A stretch of 64,000 nt of DNA from Marinobacter sp. EhC06 (lineage in GTDB: Bacteria > Pseudomonadota > Gammaproteobacteria > Pseudomonadales > Oleiphilaceae). Below are positions 27,189-35,165 of this stretch, piece after piece. The notes under the pieces were generated by a model, which was given only the letters and a program-made list of their open reading frames with translations, had not been told where the DNA came from and ran no database searches. A program made the translations under genes and the position numbers. Where the stretch lies: NCBI RefSeq assembly GCF_001650915.1, contig NZ_LXYO01000035.1, positions 1 to 64,000 of the forward strand, read 5' to 3'. Position 1 is the stretch's first letter. Each line of letters opens with the position of its first letter.

Positions 27189-28163
27189 ATGGCCAAGACA
27201 ACCCTGCGTACCCTGTTCGGTGCCACACTGCTGGCGCTGGCAACCCTCGTTCAGGCACAGGAACCCCGCGTTGTAGCCATCACACAGATTGTGGAGCACC
27301 CGGCACTGGACGCCGTCTACCAGGGCATTAAAGACGAACTCGCCGAGCTCGGCTTCAAAGAAGGCGACAACCTGGAAGTGATGCACGAAAGTGCCCAGGG
27401 CAATTCCGCCATCGCCTCCCAGATCGCCCGCAAATTTGTTGGCGAAAGCCCCGACGTGATCGTGGCGATTGCCACCCCTTCGGCCCAGACCGTTGCCGCA
27501 GCAGCCCGCAATACGCCGGTCATCTTCTCCGCTGTTACCGACCCGCTTGGTGCCAAGCTGGTTAGCAACCTGGAAGCGCCAGGTGCCAACATCACTGGTG
27601 TGAGCGACATGCTGCCCATCGACAAACACCTGGATATGCTTCAACGAGTAATGCCCGATGCCAAACGCATTGGCACGGTCTACAACCCGGGCGAAGCCAA
27701 CGCTGTGTCCCTGGTGGAACTGCTGGAAGAGCGCCTCGCCGCCCGCGGTCTTGAACTGGTAAAAGGTGCCGCCACCAAAACCTCCGAAGTTCTTGGTGCC
27801 GCCCGCTCCCTGGTTGGTAAAGCCGATGCCATTTACCTCACCACTGATAACACCGTGATCAGTGCTGCCGAAGCCGTTATCTCTGTTGGCGAACGCGCCG
27901 GCATTCCGGTATTCGCCGCTGACACCGCCACCGTTGAACGTGGTGCTGTCGCTGCACTGGGCTTCGACTACTACGACCATGGCCGCCAGACCGGCGTGAT
28001 GGTTGCCCGGGTACTCAATGGCGAGAAGCCCGGTGACATGGCTGTTGAGACTATGGAAAAACTGGACCTTTTCGTGAACCCGGCTGCCGCAGAGCGAATG
28101 GGTATCACCTTGTCCGATGACGTCATCGCAGACGCCGAGCAGGTTATCGACAGCGCCAAATAA
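27189..28163 (+). CDS. ABC importer substrate-binding protein (PF04392 type)
   Basis: A 324-residue periplasmic protein with a Sec signal ending V-Q-A. The mature part (E-P-R-V-V-A-I-T-Q-I-V-E-H-P-A-L-D) matches the ABC_sub_bind family, which includes the tryptophan-uptake protein TrpX of Gram-positives. A GGAG site precedes the ATG. It is first in a substrate-binding/permease/ATPase operon. The substrate may be an aromatic amino acid or another small ligand; nothing here fixes it. Confidence 0.88.
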   Translation: MAKTTLRTLFGATLLALATLVQAQEPRVVAITQIVEHPALDAVYQGIKDELAELGFKEGDNLEVMHESAQGNSAIASQIARKFVGESPDVIVAIATPSAQTVAAAARNTPVIFSAVTDPLGAKLVSNLEAPGANITGVSDMLPIDKHLDMLQRVMPDAKRIGTVYNPGEANAVSLVELLEERLAARGLELVKGAATKTSEVLGAARSLVGKADAIYLTTDNTVISAAEAVISVGERAGIPVFAADTATVERGAVAALGFDYYDHGRQTGVMVARVLNGEKPGDMAVETMEKLDLFVNPAAAERMGITLSDDVIADAEQVIDSAK

Positions 28164-28178
28164 CCTCCCTGAACCCTC

Positions 28179-28210
28179 ACGGGCGGCCCTCACAAGGGGC
28201 TGCCCGTTTT
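28179..28210 (+). terminator. Attenuating hairpin between binding protein and permease genes
   Basis: A GC-rich hairpin (ACGGGC, GGCCCT, loop, AGGGGC, GCCCGT) followed by TTTT. It probably terminates part of the transcripts so the binding protein is made in excess. Confidence 0.75.
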
Positions 28211-28230
28211 ATCATTGGTGATACCCGACC

Positions 28231-29133
28231 ATGCTGAGTAACATCGCTCTTTATGGTGCCATCGAGACCGGCCTGATCTACGGCCTGGTCGCTTTCGGCA
28301 TCTACCTCTCCTTCCGGGTGCTCGATTTCCCGGACCTCACCGTAGATGGCAGCTTTCCGCTCGGTGCTGCCGTCGCCGCTGTACTGATCATTGAAGGCTG
28401 GAATCCCTGGTTGGCGACCGGTTGCGCGGTAATTGCCGGCATGGCCGCTGGCGCGGTAACCGCTTTGCTGAATGTAAAACTCAAGATTCTGAACCTGCTG
28501 GCCTCGATCCTCACCATGATCGCGCTCTATTCAGTCAATCTGCGTATCATGGGCCGCCCCAACGTGGCTCTGCTGACGGAAGAAACGGTGCTGACTCCCT
28601 GGTACGACCTGGATCTGGCCTACCATCAGGTTCCAGTGCTTCTGTTCGTTATTGTGGTCTTTATTGCACTCATCCTGCTGTGGCGCTTTATGAAATCCGA
28701 GACCGGCCTGGCCATGCGAGCCACCGGCGCCAACGCCAGAATGGCCCGGGCCCAGGGCATCGCCACCGGCGCCATGATTGTGCTTGGCGTTGCCGTCTCC
28801 AACGGCCTGGTTGGCCTTGCCGGCGCACTGTTCGCCCAGAGCCAGGGCGCAGCAGACGTCACCATGGGCGTGGGCGTAATTGTGATTGGGCTTGCCTCCC
28901 TGATTGGCGGTGAAGCGGTGGTTACTCCCTCTTCGGTTTTGCGTGCCCTTATCGCCTGCGTGGTGGGCGCCATCATCTACCGGCTGGCCATTGCCTTCGC
29001 TCTGAATGCGGATTTCCTTGGCCTTCAGGCCCAGGATCTGAACCTGATTACCGCGGTGCTGGTTACCCTGGCCATCGTTCTGCCCGGCGTGCGTTCATCC
29101 ATTGCCGGCAAACTTTCCCGTAGCAAGGCCTAA
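28231..29133 (+). CDS. ABC importer permease (PF04392-system partner)
   Basis: A 300-residue inner-membrane permease of the branched-chain/ribose (LivH-like) superfamily. The helices are continuous, with the characteristic opening I-E-T-G-L-I-Y-G-L-V-A-F-G-I-Y-L and the loop MRATGANARMARAQGIATGA corresponding to the EAA motif. It forms the channel for the substrate captured by the upstream binding protein and overlaps neither neighbour. Confidence 0.9.
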   Translation: MLSNIALYGAIETGLIYGLVAFGIYLSFRVLDFPDLTVDGSFPLGAAVAAVLIIEGWNPWLATGCAVIAGMAAGAVTALLNVKLKILNLLASILTMIALYSVNLRIMGRPNVALLTEETVLTPWYDLDLAYHQVPVLLFVIVVFIALILLWRFMKSETGLAMRATGANARMARAQGIATGAMIVLGVAVSNGLVGLAGALFAQSQGAADVTMGVGVIVIGLASLIGGEAVVTPSSVLRALIACVVGAIIYRLAIAFALNADFLGLQAQDLNLITAVLVTLAIVLPGVRSSIAGKLSRSKA

Positions 29134-29142
29134 GGAGGCGAA

Positions 29143-29937
29143 ATGATCAGTGCAACCGACCTCCGACTTACCTTTGGCAAAGGAACACCGCTGGAGAACC
29201 CCGCGCTTAAAGGCATGAGCCTGACGGTCAACCAGGGGGAATTTGTCACGGTCATAGGCAGTAACGGCGCCGGTAAATCCACCTTTCTGAATGCCCTGGC
29301 CGGCGAAGTGCTGGTAGACAGCGGCCAGATCATTGTGGACAACCTGGACGTAACCAAACTCCCGACCCACAAACGGGCCGGCCGGGTTGCCCGGGTATTC
29401 CAGGACCCGCTGGCCGGCACCTGCGAAGGTCTCACCATCGAGGAAAACCTCGCCCTGGCCATCAAGCGCGGCCAGCGCCGGGGCCTGACCAGCGCCGTTA
29501 AAAGACAGTACATGGAGAAGTTCAAGGACAGCCTTTCGTCCCTGAACCTGGGCCTGGAAAAACGTCTTGGCGACAAGATGGGGCTGCTGTCCGGCGGCCA
29601 GCGCCAGGCCGTGAGCCTGCTCATGGCAAGCCTTACACCCTCCAGCATCCTGCTGCTGGACGAACACACCGCCGCGCTGGACCCGAAAACCGCTGCGTTC
29701 GTGCTGGAACTCACCACCAAGATCATCGAGGAGCAGAAGCTCACCGCACTGATGGTGACCCACAGCATGAAGCAGGCGCTGGAAGTTGGCAGTCGCACCG
29801 TAATGCTGCACCAGGGGCAGGTGGTATTTGATATCGAAGGCAAAGACCGCGAAGGCCTGGAAGTGAAAGATCTACTCGGCTTGTTTGAAAAACAGCGCGG
29901 GTTGGAAGTGGATGACGACAGTTTGTTGCTGGGCTAA
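29143..29937 (+). CDS. ABC importer ATPase (PF04392-system partner)
   Basis: A 264-residue ATPase. Walker A is GSNGAGKST, the signature is L-S-G-G-Q-R-Q, Walker B is I-L-L-L-D-E-H-T-A-A-L-D (His where Pro is usual after Glu), and the switch is V-T-H-S-M. GGAGG precedes the ATG, nine bases after the permease stop. It completes the three-gene importer. Confidence 0.92.
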   Translation: MISATDLRLTFGKGTPLENPALKGMSLTVNQGEFVTVIGSNGAGKSTFLNALAGEVLVDSGQIIVDNLDVTKLPTHKRAGRVARVFQDPLAGTCEGLTIEENLALAIKRGQRRGLTSAVKRQYMEKFKDSLSSLNLGLEKRLGDKMGLLSGGQRQAVSLLMASLTPSSILLLDEHTAALDPKTAAFVLELTTKIIEEQKLTALMVTHSMKQALEVGSRTVMLHQGQVVFDIEGKDREGLEVKDLLGLFEKQRGLEVDDDSLLLG

Positions 29938-29972
29938 AAAACGGGGGCCAGACTGGCCCCCGTTTTCGTTTA
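29936..29972. terminator. Bidirectional terminator
   Basis: A 10-bp perfect stem ACGGGGGCCA/TGGCCCCCGT with loop GAC, flanked by A6 on the left and TTTT on the right. It serves the plus-strand ATPase gene and the convergent DUF6160 gene. Confidence 0.9.
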
Positions 29973-29982
29973 ACAGCCGGAA

Positions 29983-30804
29983 TCAGTGACCGTAGACCAA
30001 CAGCTGGGTATTGGTGATCGCCAGATCATCCATAAACACGCTGCCTATGGATGTTCCACCAACCAGAACCCCTCCCATTGTGATGTCGGCATTGAACGAG
30101 TTCAGATCAATGGCCAGGCTATCAACACCAAGGCTGTTGGCGCGTTTGTAGATATCCAGATCAACCTTGGCAAACAGGTCCGGAATGTTTTTGTTTCGAA
30201 CCGGATCATAGGTGTTGCCTGTCAGTCGGAAATCTCGGATGCCCAATGCCAGGAACGGCATGTCGAAATCCATGTCGTCAACGGCGATGTCCGTTCTCAG
30301 GTTCATCACATCGGTATCGGCATCAATCTCGATATTGGCGCCGCCCATCAGGATATCCGCATTAAAGTTATCCAGAATGGTGGTACTGCCACCAGTCCCC
30401 GTCAGATTCCACGCACCGGTCGAAACTCTCAGGTCCACCGCTCCGAACACCTGAGGCAGAACGTTGATGATGGCATCGCCATCGCTGAGGATATCAATTT
30501 CGATACGGACATTATCCAGAAGGTCCGTCTCCTGAGCTGCGCCCCCCATCAGATTTACCCCCAGCTCAGGGAACAAATCACTCCGGTTGGTACCACCCAC
30601 GAAGATATCGTTGATTTCCATTGATCCCTCATCGGTATAGATGAAGCGATCAATGTTCAGTTTGGTTTCCAGCTCAATGGTTACACCGGCCTGGCCGGTG
30701 ATCATGCCCATCGCCGAATCATCCAGCATCTGGATCTCGGCTACGGCTGCAGGTGGAACACCCGCAACGCAGAGCGCTAGCAAGGTAGGTTTCAGGCCTT
30801 TCAT
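29983..30804 (-). CDS. DUF6160-type exported protein
   Basis: A 273-residue protein with a signal peptide (MKGLKPTLLALCVAGVPPAA, then V-A-E). The mature start carries the hallmark D-D-S-A-M-G-M-I-T-G-Q-A-G-V-T-I-E-L-E. The remainder is a series of Asp/Asn/Gly-rich beta strands with imperfect internal repetition (D-N-F-N-A-D-I-L-M-G-G and N-S-F-N-A-D-I-T-M-G-G), suggesting a beta-solenoid or barrel-like surface protein. Acinetobacter FilA has a similar region and is pilus-associated. An AAGGAA site favours the start at 30804. Confidence 0.7.
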   Translation of the reverse strand: MKGLKPTLLALCVAGVPPAAVAEIQMLDDSAMGMITGQAGVTIELETKLNIDRFIYTDEGSMEINDIFVGGTNRSDLFPELGVNLMGGAAQETDLLDNVRIEIDILSDGDAIINVLPQVFGAVDLRVSTGAWNLTGTGGSTTILDNFNADILMGGANIEIDADTDVMNLRTDIAVDDMDFDMPFLALGIRDFRLTGNTYDPVRNKNIPDLFAKVDLDIYKRANSLGVDSLAIDLNSFNADITMGGVLVGGTSIGSVFMDDLAITNTQLLVYGH

Positions 30805-31085
30805 TGTTATTTCCTTGTTTTTAGTCTTTTTCACATCCTGTGGGCCACTGCAGTTTTCGACACCACGTCCATACTTTAGCGACACGTTCAAACCGGGTAC
30901 GTGCAGGGGTCACAAATCATGTGACTACCTGAACCTCCTAGGGCCTGATCAATTTTTAAACCACAACATGTAGTGGTTTTGAACCTTTAACCCCAAACCG
31001 CTGTTTTAGAAAAAATTTCCCGGATTCAAGCCGGTTTCGATTGATTTTCTTTGCCCCGAAGCGTCTATCAATAGTTGCGTTCTTA

Positions 31086-31113
31086 TTCACAGAACACTAT
31101 ATCCTGTTATACT
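31086..31113 (+). promoter_or_regulatory. Promoter of nrdJab
   Basis: A -35 TTCACA (31086-31091), 16-base spacer, then -10 TATACT (31108-31113) extended by an upstream TG. Expected start of transcription is near 31120, giving a leader of about 130 bases. Confidence 0.6.
31094..31109 (+). promoter_or_regulatory. NrdR box 1
   Basis: ACACTATATCCTGTTA matches the left half of the NrdR consensus ACACWATATATWGTGT perfectly and the right half loosely. It lies between the -35 and -10 elements, where binding would block polymerase. Confidence 0.65.
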
Positions 31114-31125
31114 CGTTTCAGATTC

Positions 31126-31141
31126 AGCCCATATATAGTGG
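31126..31141 (+). promoter_or_regulatory. NrdR box 2
   Basis: AGCCCATATATAGTGG matches the right half of the NrdR consensus (ATATATAGTG). It starts 32 bases after box 1, three helical turns, the usual spacing of paired NrdR boxes. Confidence 0.7.
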
Positions 31142-31188
31142 TTAAAAAGAAAACAGGCCCAAGGCCAAACAGACGATTCTCAAGGGGT

Positions 31189-31257
31189 ATGGCGCCGCCG
31201 GTACAAGGACTGGTGCCATCAAAAGAAGACATACCGGAAGACAGAGGGTGGAAATGA
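31189..31257 (+). CDS. Possible leader ORF overlapping the nrdJa start
   Basis: A 22-codon frame (ATG-GCG-CCG-CCG to TGA) whose stop overlaps the nrdJa ATG as ATGA. An AAGGGG lies before its ATG but is too close (one base) to be a good ribosome binding site. The frame covers an ATGGCGCC/GGTGCCAT stem-loop (31189-31219). It may be a coupled leader peptide or chance. Confidence 0.25.
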   Translation: MAPPVQGLVPSKEDIPEDRGWK

Positions 31258-33392
31258 ACGCTAAGGCACAGGCAGTGGTAACAACAATTCCGATGCAGGA
31301 AGCCTCGATCGACATCTGGCACAGCAAATACCAGCTGAAGACCAAGACCGGCGAGCCCGTAGACAAGGACATCAACGCAACCTACGAACGTGTTGCCAAA
31401 GCCCTTGCCGAGGTGGAAAACAAATCCGTTCGCACCCAGCACATGAAGAACTTCATCTGGGCCCTGCAGAACGGCGCCATTCCCGCCGGCCGGATTACCT
31501 CCAATGCCGGTGCCGAAGCACACAAGCCGGCAACCTCCACCATTAACTGCACCGTTTCCGGCACCGTTCAGGACTCCATGAACGACATCCTGGAAAAGAA
31601 CCACGAAGCCGGCCTTACCCTCAAGGCAGGTTGTGGCATCGGTTATGAGTTCTCCACCCTGCGCCCGAAAGGCGCGTATGTGGCCGGCGCTGGTGCAACC
31701 ACCTCTGGCCCGCTGTCGTTTATGGATATCTTCGATCGCATGTGCTTCACCGTGTCCTCTGCCGGTGGCCGCCGTGGCGCCCAGATGGCCACGTTCGATG
31801 TGCACCATCCGGACGTGATCGATTTCATCCAGGCCAAGCGTGAAGACGGCCGCCTGCGCCAGTTCAACCTCTCGCTGCTGATCACCGAAGACTTCATTGA
31901 AGCCGTGCGCAACGACGCCGACTGGCACCTCTCCTTCCCCGTTACCCAGAAGGAAGTCGAAGACGAGAATCTGGACCTGAGCGACGAGAGCCAGTTCGTA
32001 TACCGTGATTTCCCGGAGCAGAAAGGCTACGTGGTGAACGGTGAAGGCAAGGTTGCCTGCCGCATCTACCGCACCCTGAAAGCCCAGTTTATCTGGGACA
32101 CCATCATGACCAGCACCTACGACTACGCCGAGCCGGGTTTCATCCTGATCGACAAGGTCAACCAGATGAACAACAACTGGTTCTGCGAAGATATCCGTGC
32201 CACCAACCCCTGCGGTGAGCAGCCCCTGCCCCCGTACGGCAGCTGCCTGCTGGGCTCCGTAAACCTGACCATGTTCGTGGACTACCCGTTCACCGACAAG
32301 GCCAGCTTTAACTACGAGAAGTACCGCAAGGTTGTGGCCATCTTCACCCGGATGCTGGACAACGTGGTTGAGATCAACGGCCTGCCGCTGGCTGAGCAGC
32401 GCCATGAAATCACCTACAAGCGCCGCCACGGTATGGGCATCCTCGGCCTGGGCTCCACCCTCGCCATGCTGCGCATGCCCTACGGTTCCGCAGAATCCGT
32501 TCAGTTCACCGAAGAAGTCGTTCGTGAAATGGCCGTTGAAGGCTGGCGCCAGTCCCTCGCCCTGGCCGAGGAAAAGGGCGTTGCGCCGATCATGGACGAC
32601 GAGTTTGAAATTACCCCGAAAATGCTCACCAAGTGCCCGCAGCTGTCTGAAGACGGCTACAAGTTGGGCGACAAGGTGAAAGGCCGCATCCTGCACGCCA
32701 AGTACAGCAAGTACATGCAGCAGATTGCCCAGGTGGAGCCGAAGCTGGTGGAAGAACTGGCCGAGAAAGGTGGCCGCTTTACCCACCACACGTCCATCGC
32801 GCCGACCGGCACCATCAGCCTGTCACTTGCCAACAACGCCAGTAACGGCATCGAGCCGAGCTTCTCGCACCACTACGCGCGTAACATCATCCGCGAAGGC
32901 CGGAAGACCAAAGAGAAAGTCGACGTATTCTCCTTCGAGCTGCTGGCATACCGCCATATGGTAAACCCGGGCGCCATGCCGTTCTCCGATGATGAAGACA
33001 AGAAGCTGCCGGCCTACTTCACCACATCCGACGACGTAACACCGTCACAGCACGTGGACATCCAGGCCGCCGCCCAGAAGTGGGTAGATTCCTCGATTTC
33101 CAAGACCGCGAACGTTCCGACAGACTTCGCTTACCAGGACTTCAAGGACATTTACCTCTACGCCTACGACAAGGGCTTGAAGGGTTGCACCACTTTCCGC
33201 TTCAACCCGGAAGCCTTCCAGGGCGTACTGGTTAAGGAAAAAGACCTCGAGAACACAATGTACGAGTTCACCCTGGACGATGGCAGCAAGGTCACCCTCA
33301 AGGGCAACGAGCAGGTAGAGTACGACGGCGAAATCCACAACGCCGCCAACCTGTTTGACGCGCTTAAAGAAGGCACCTACGGCAAGTACTGA
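31254..33392 (+). CDS. nrdJa: B12-dependent ribonucleotide reductase, large part (NrdJa)
   Basis: Class II ribonucleotide reductase makes deoxynucleotides with adenosylcobalamin as radical source, with or without oxygen. The 712-residue protein has the active-site cysteine region S-T-I-N-C-T-V-S-G, the AGCGIGYEFSTLRPKGAYVA barrel strand and the N-P-C-G-E-Q-P-L active-site loop (Asn, Cys, Glu). The C-terminal Cys pair that re-reduces the active site is not here but on the next gene, the split arrangement known from Pseudomonas NrdJa/NrdJb. ATG at 31254 follows GAGGGTGGAA; a GTG at 31248 is an alternative. Confidence 0.93.
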   Translation: MNAKAQAVVTTIPMQEASIDIWHSKYQLKTKTGEPVDKDINATYERVAKALAEVENKSVRTQHMKNFIWALQNGAIPAGRITSNAGAEAHKPATSTINCTVSGTVQDSMNDILEKNHEAGLTLKAGCGIGYEFSTLRPKGAYVAGAGATTSGPLSFMDIFDRMCFTVSSAGGRRGAQMATFDVHHPDVIDFIQAKREDGRLRQFNLSLLITEDFIEAVRNDADWHLSFPVTQKEVEDENLDLSDESQFVYRDFPEQKGYVVNGEGKVACRIYRTLKAQFIWDTIMTSTYDYAEPGFILIDKVNQMNNNWFCEDIRATNPCGEQPLPPYGSCLLGSVNLTMFVDYPFTDKASFNYEKYRKVVAIFTRMLDNVVEINGLPLAEQRHEITYKRRHGMGILGLGSTLAMLRMPYGSAESVQFTEEVVREMAVEGWRQSLALAEEKGVAPIMDDEFEITPKMLTKCPQLSEDGYKLGDKVKGRILHAKYSKYMQQIAQVEPKLVEELAEKGGRFTHHTSIAPTGTISLSLANNASNGIEPSFSHHYARNIIREGRKTKEKVDVFSFELLAYRHMVNPGAMPFSDDEDKKLPAYFTTSDDVTPSQHVDIQAAAQKWVDSSISKTANVPTDFAYQDFKDIYLYAYDKGLKGCTTFRFNPEAFQGVLVKEKDLENTMYEFTLDDGSKVTLKGNEQVEYDGEIHNAANLFDALKEGTYGKY

Positions 33393-33419
33393 TCCGGGAA
33401 CCGACACAGGACAACGAAC

Positions 33420-34118
33420 ATGACAGTTAAAATCAGCAACAAAATCGTCGGCTACCGCGTAAAGAAGGCCGACCCAGAAGCAGCCGCCGAACACCAGGCA
33501 CCGGTGCACGCAGAAACCAAGCCCGTTCAGATGAACGAATACATCGAACGGCCGGACTTCCTGCTGGGCACCACCTACAAGATCAAGCCGCCGGTGGCCG
33601 AGCACGCGATGTACATCACCATCAACGACATCCTGCTCAACGAAGGCACCGACCACGAGAGCCGGCAGCCGTACGAAGTGTTCATCAACTCCAAGTCGAT
33701 GGAACACTTTCAGTGGGTTATCGCCCTCACCCGCGTTATCTCTGCGGTATTCCGCAAGGGTGGCGACGTAACCTTCCTGGTGGAAGAGCTGCGCAGCGTG
33801 TACGACCCCAACGGTGGCTACTTCAAGAAAGGCGGCGTGTTCATGCCTTCCCTGGTGGCTGAAATCGGCGCCGTGATCGAGAAGCACCTGAAGGCCATCG
33901 GCCTGCTGGAAAGCGAGGAAATGAGCGAAACCACCAAGCGCATCCTCGCCGAGAAGCGCGCCGAGTTCGAAGCCAGCCACAGCACGGCGACGAACGATGA
34001 AAAGGCCAGCGACTTCCCGCCGAACGCCACCATGTGTGGCAAGTGCAGCACCAAGGCGGTGATCGTGATGGATGGGTGTGCGACTTGCCTCTCCTGCGGC
34101 GATAGCAAGTGCGGTTGA
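33420..34118 (+). CDS. nrdJb: B12-dependent ribonucleotide reductase, small part (NrdJb)
   Basis: A 232-residue partner of NrdJa carrying what is the C-terminal part of single-chain class II reductases. The last ~30 residues are the Cys-rich tail (M-C-G-K-C-S-T-K ... D-G-C-A-T-C-L-S-C-G-D-S-K-C-G) that receives electrons from thioredoxin and may bind zinc. An FQWVIALTRVISAVFRKGGD segment belongs to the core. It lies 27 bases after nrdJa and is followed by a terminator. Confidence 0.92.
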   Translation: MTVKISNKIVGYRVKKADPEAAAEHQAPVHAETKPVQMNEYIERPDFLLGTTYKIKPPVAEHAMYITINDILLNEGTDHESRQPYEVFINSKSMEHFQWVIALTRVISAVFRKGGDVTFLVEELRSVYDPNGGYFKKGGVFMPSLVAEIGAVIEKHLKAIGLLESEEMSETTKRILAEKRAEFEASHSTATNDEKASDFPPNATMCGKCSTKAVIVMDGCATCLSCGDSKCG

Positions 34119-34144
34119 GGTGATGAGCTATTATGAATGACGAG

Positions 34145-34178
34145 AAGGCCTGGAGTGAGAACTTCGGGCCTTTTTGTT
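34145..34178 (+). terminator. Terminator of nrdJab
   Basis: AAGGCC/GGCCTT stem with a 16-base loop and a following T5-G-T3. It marks the end of the operon and the left limit of the cassette region. From here to 34352 I see no gene and no attC-like site. Confidence 0.7.
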
Positions 34179-34352
34179 TGGTGGGCCGGAAGAACGGCCT
34201 GTTTGATCGAAAGGTTGGTGATATCAGTGAGAGCGGTCGCGAAGATTGTTTTTATCGAAACCCTGAGAACGAGCTTGGGATTCAGGATATTCAGTCTGAA
34301 GCACTTTTTGACAGATTGAGAAGTGGTCAGAGTGGATATTTGGTCGGGGAAT

Positions 34353-35012
34353 ATGATCATCGCGACCACTGTACAAATGTTAAGCGAGAGGGAAATGCAC
34401 CAGTACGTCACGGATACCGAGTTTGCGGTGGCGAATCTATTGAAACTTGCCACTGATGAAGAGAAGCTGTTGTCAGAATTAAGACGAGCGCTCACCACGT
34501 TAGAGGCCAAAGAAAAGGCCTATAAGTGGGATTTCGAAACTAGTGATATGAATGACGATTTCTCCGATGCTTACGTCATGGCTGCTTTTCATCGTATGGC
34601 TGAAGCCCACCAAGCTGCGAAAGAGATAGAGCGCAGGGCTGCTGAAATCCAAGCGGCTGTGGGCGCTCATCAACAAGCCACTCAGGCAATTGCTGGGGGA
34701 GTACTGCAAATCGCAAAGCAAGGCATCTCCTTGGTGTTTGGTAAGAAAAGTGACGCGCCAATGGGTAGGCAAATTGGAGCCTTACCAATTAGAGATATTA
34801 TTTGGGAAGGTAGAAACCAAGCCCTTCACTATGAAGAAGCAAATTACAAGAAAGGGGTAAAGAAAGTCTTCACTGCGCTTGAGCAAGACCATGGCGAGCA
34901 TTTCTCCCTTGAATCTCACGGTCACCAAAACCGAGCCAAGCAAATACTTTATGTGCTTGGCTGGTTTAGTTTTAAGGATTATGCGCGAGACATGAATGAG
35001 CTCTTGTCATAG
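34353..35012 (+). CDS. Cassette 1: putative HEPN-type protein
   Basis: A 219-residue, strongly helical protein. Near residues 154-159 it carries G-R-N-Q-A-L-H-Y-E-E, matching the R-N-x3-H active-site motif of HEPN ribonucleases. A long charged helix precedes it and an Ala/Gln-rich segment (AHQQATQAIAGGVLQIA) lies in the middle. I know similar IWEGRNQALHYEE segments only from uncharacterised proteins. Sequence here is clearly AT-richer than the nrd genes. The start is uncertain (34323 GTG, 34353 ATG or 34395 ATG; none has a strong ribosome binding site). An attC-like site follows 30 bases after the stop. Likely toxic or defensive, by inference. Confidence 0.6.
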   Translation: MIIATTVQMLSEREMHQYVTDTEFAVANLLKLATDEEKLLSELRRALTTLEAKEKAYKWDFETSDMNDDFSDAYVMAAFHRMAEAHQAAKEIERRAAEIQAAVGAHQQATQAIAGGVLQIAKQGISLVFGKKSDAPMGRQIGALPIRDIIWEGRNQALHYEEANYKKGVKKVFTALEQDHGEHFSLESHGHQNRAKQILYVLGWFSFKDYARDMNELLS

Positions 35013-35041
35013 CGTCTTTTAGGTGCCGGGCATCGTAGCAC

Positions 35042-35113
35042 GCTTAACCAGTGGGTGAAGCCGACCGGTACTCCGCTGCGCTCCGTCCCAGCGGCTTACC
35101 CAAGGCGTTAGAG
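35042..35113 (+). repeat. attC-like site 1
   Basis: The 72-base site opens with R'' core GCTTAAC (fits RYYYAAC exactly) and closes with R' GTTAGAG after GC. The inner arms TGGGTGAAGCCG and CGGCTTACCCA pair perfectly except for one extra G, the extrahelical base typical of integron attC sites. The centre is a CCGCTGCG-type hairpin. Confidence 0.85.
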
Positions 35114-35165
35114 GGCGGCTCCCTATCAGAGTACGATTCTTTATACACAGAAAATGGAGAACAAA

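Noticed and set aside
31120..31253. Cobalamin riboswitch in the nrdJab leader
   Set aside because: The leader is too short for a typical cobalamin riboswitch, and I do not see the conserved B12-box; the only structure is a simple stem-loop.
31107..32789. A 560-codon open frame on the minus strand
   Set aside because: It lies entirely antisense to nrdJa in GC-rich codons, has no plausible domain, and its protein is His/Gly/Val-rich as expected for an antisense frame.
34133..34456. A 107-codon frame overlapping the nrdJab terminator and the first cassette
   Set aside because: It begins in the terminator, lacks a ribosome binding site, and is displaced by the cassette 1 frame that has the HEPN-like motif.
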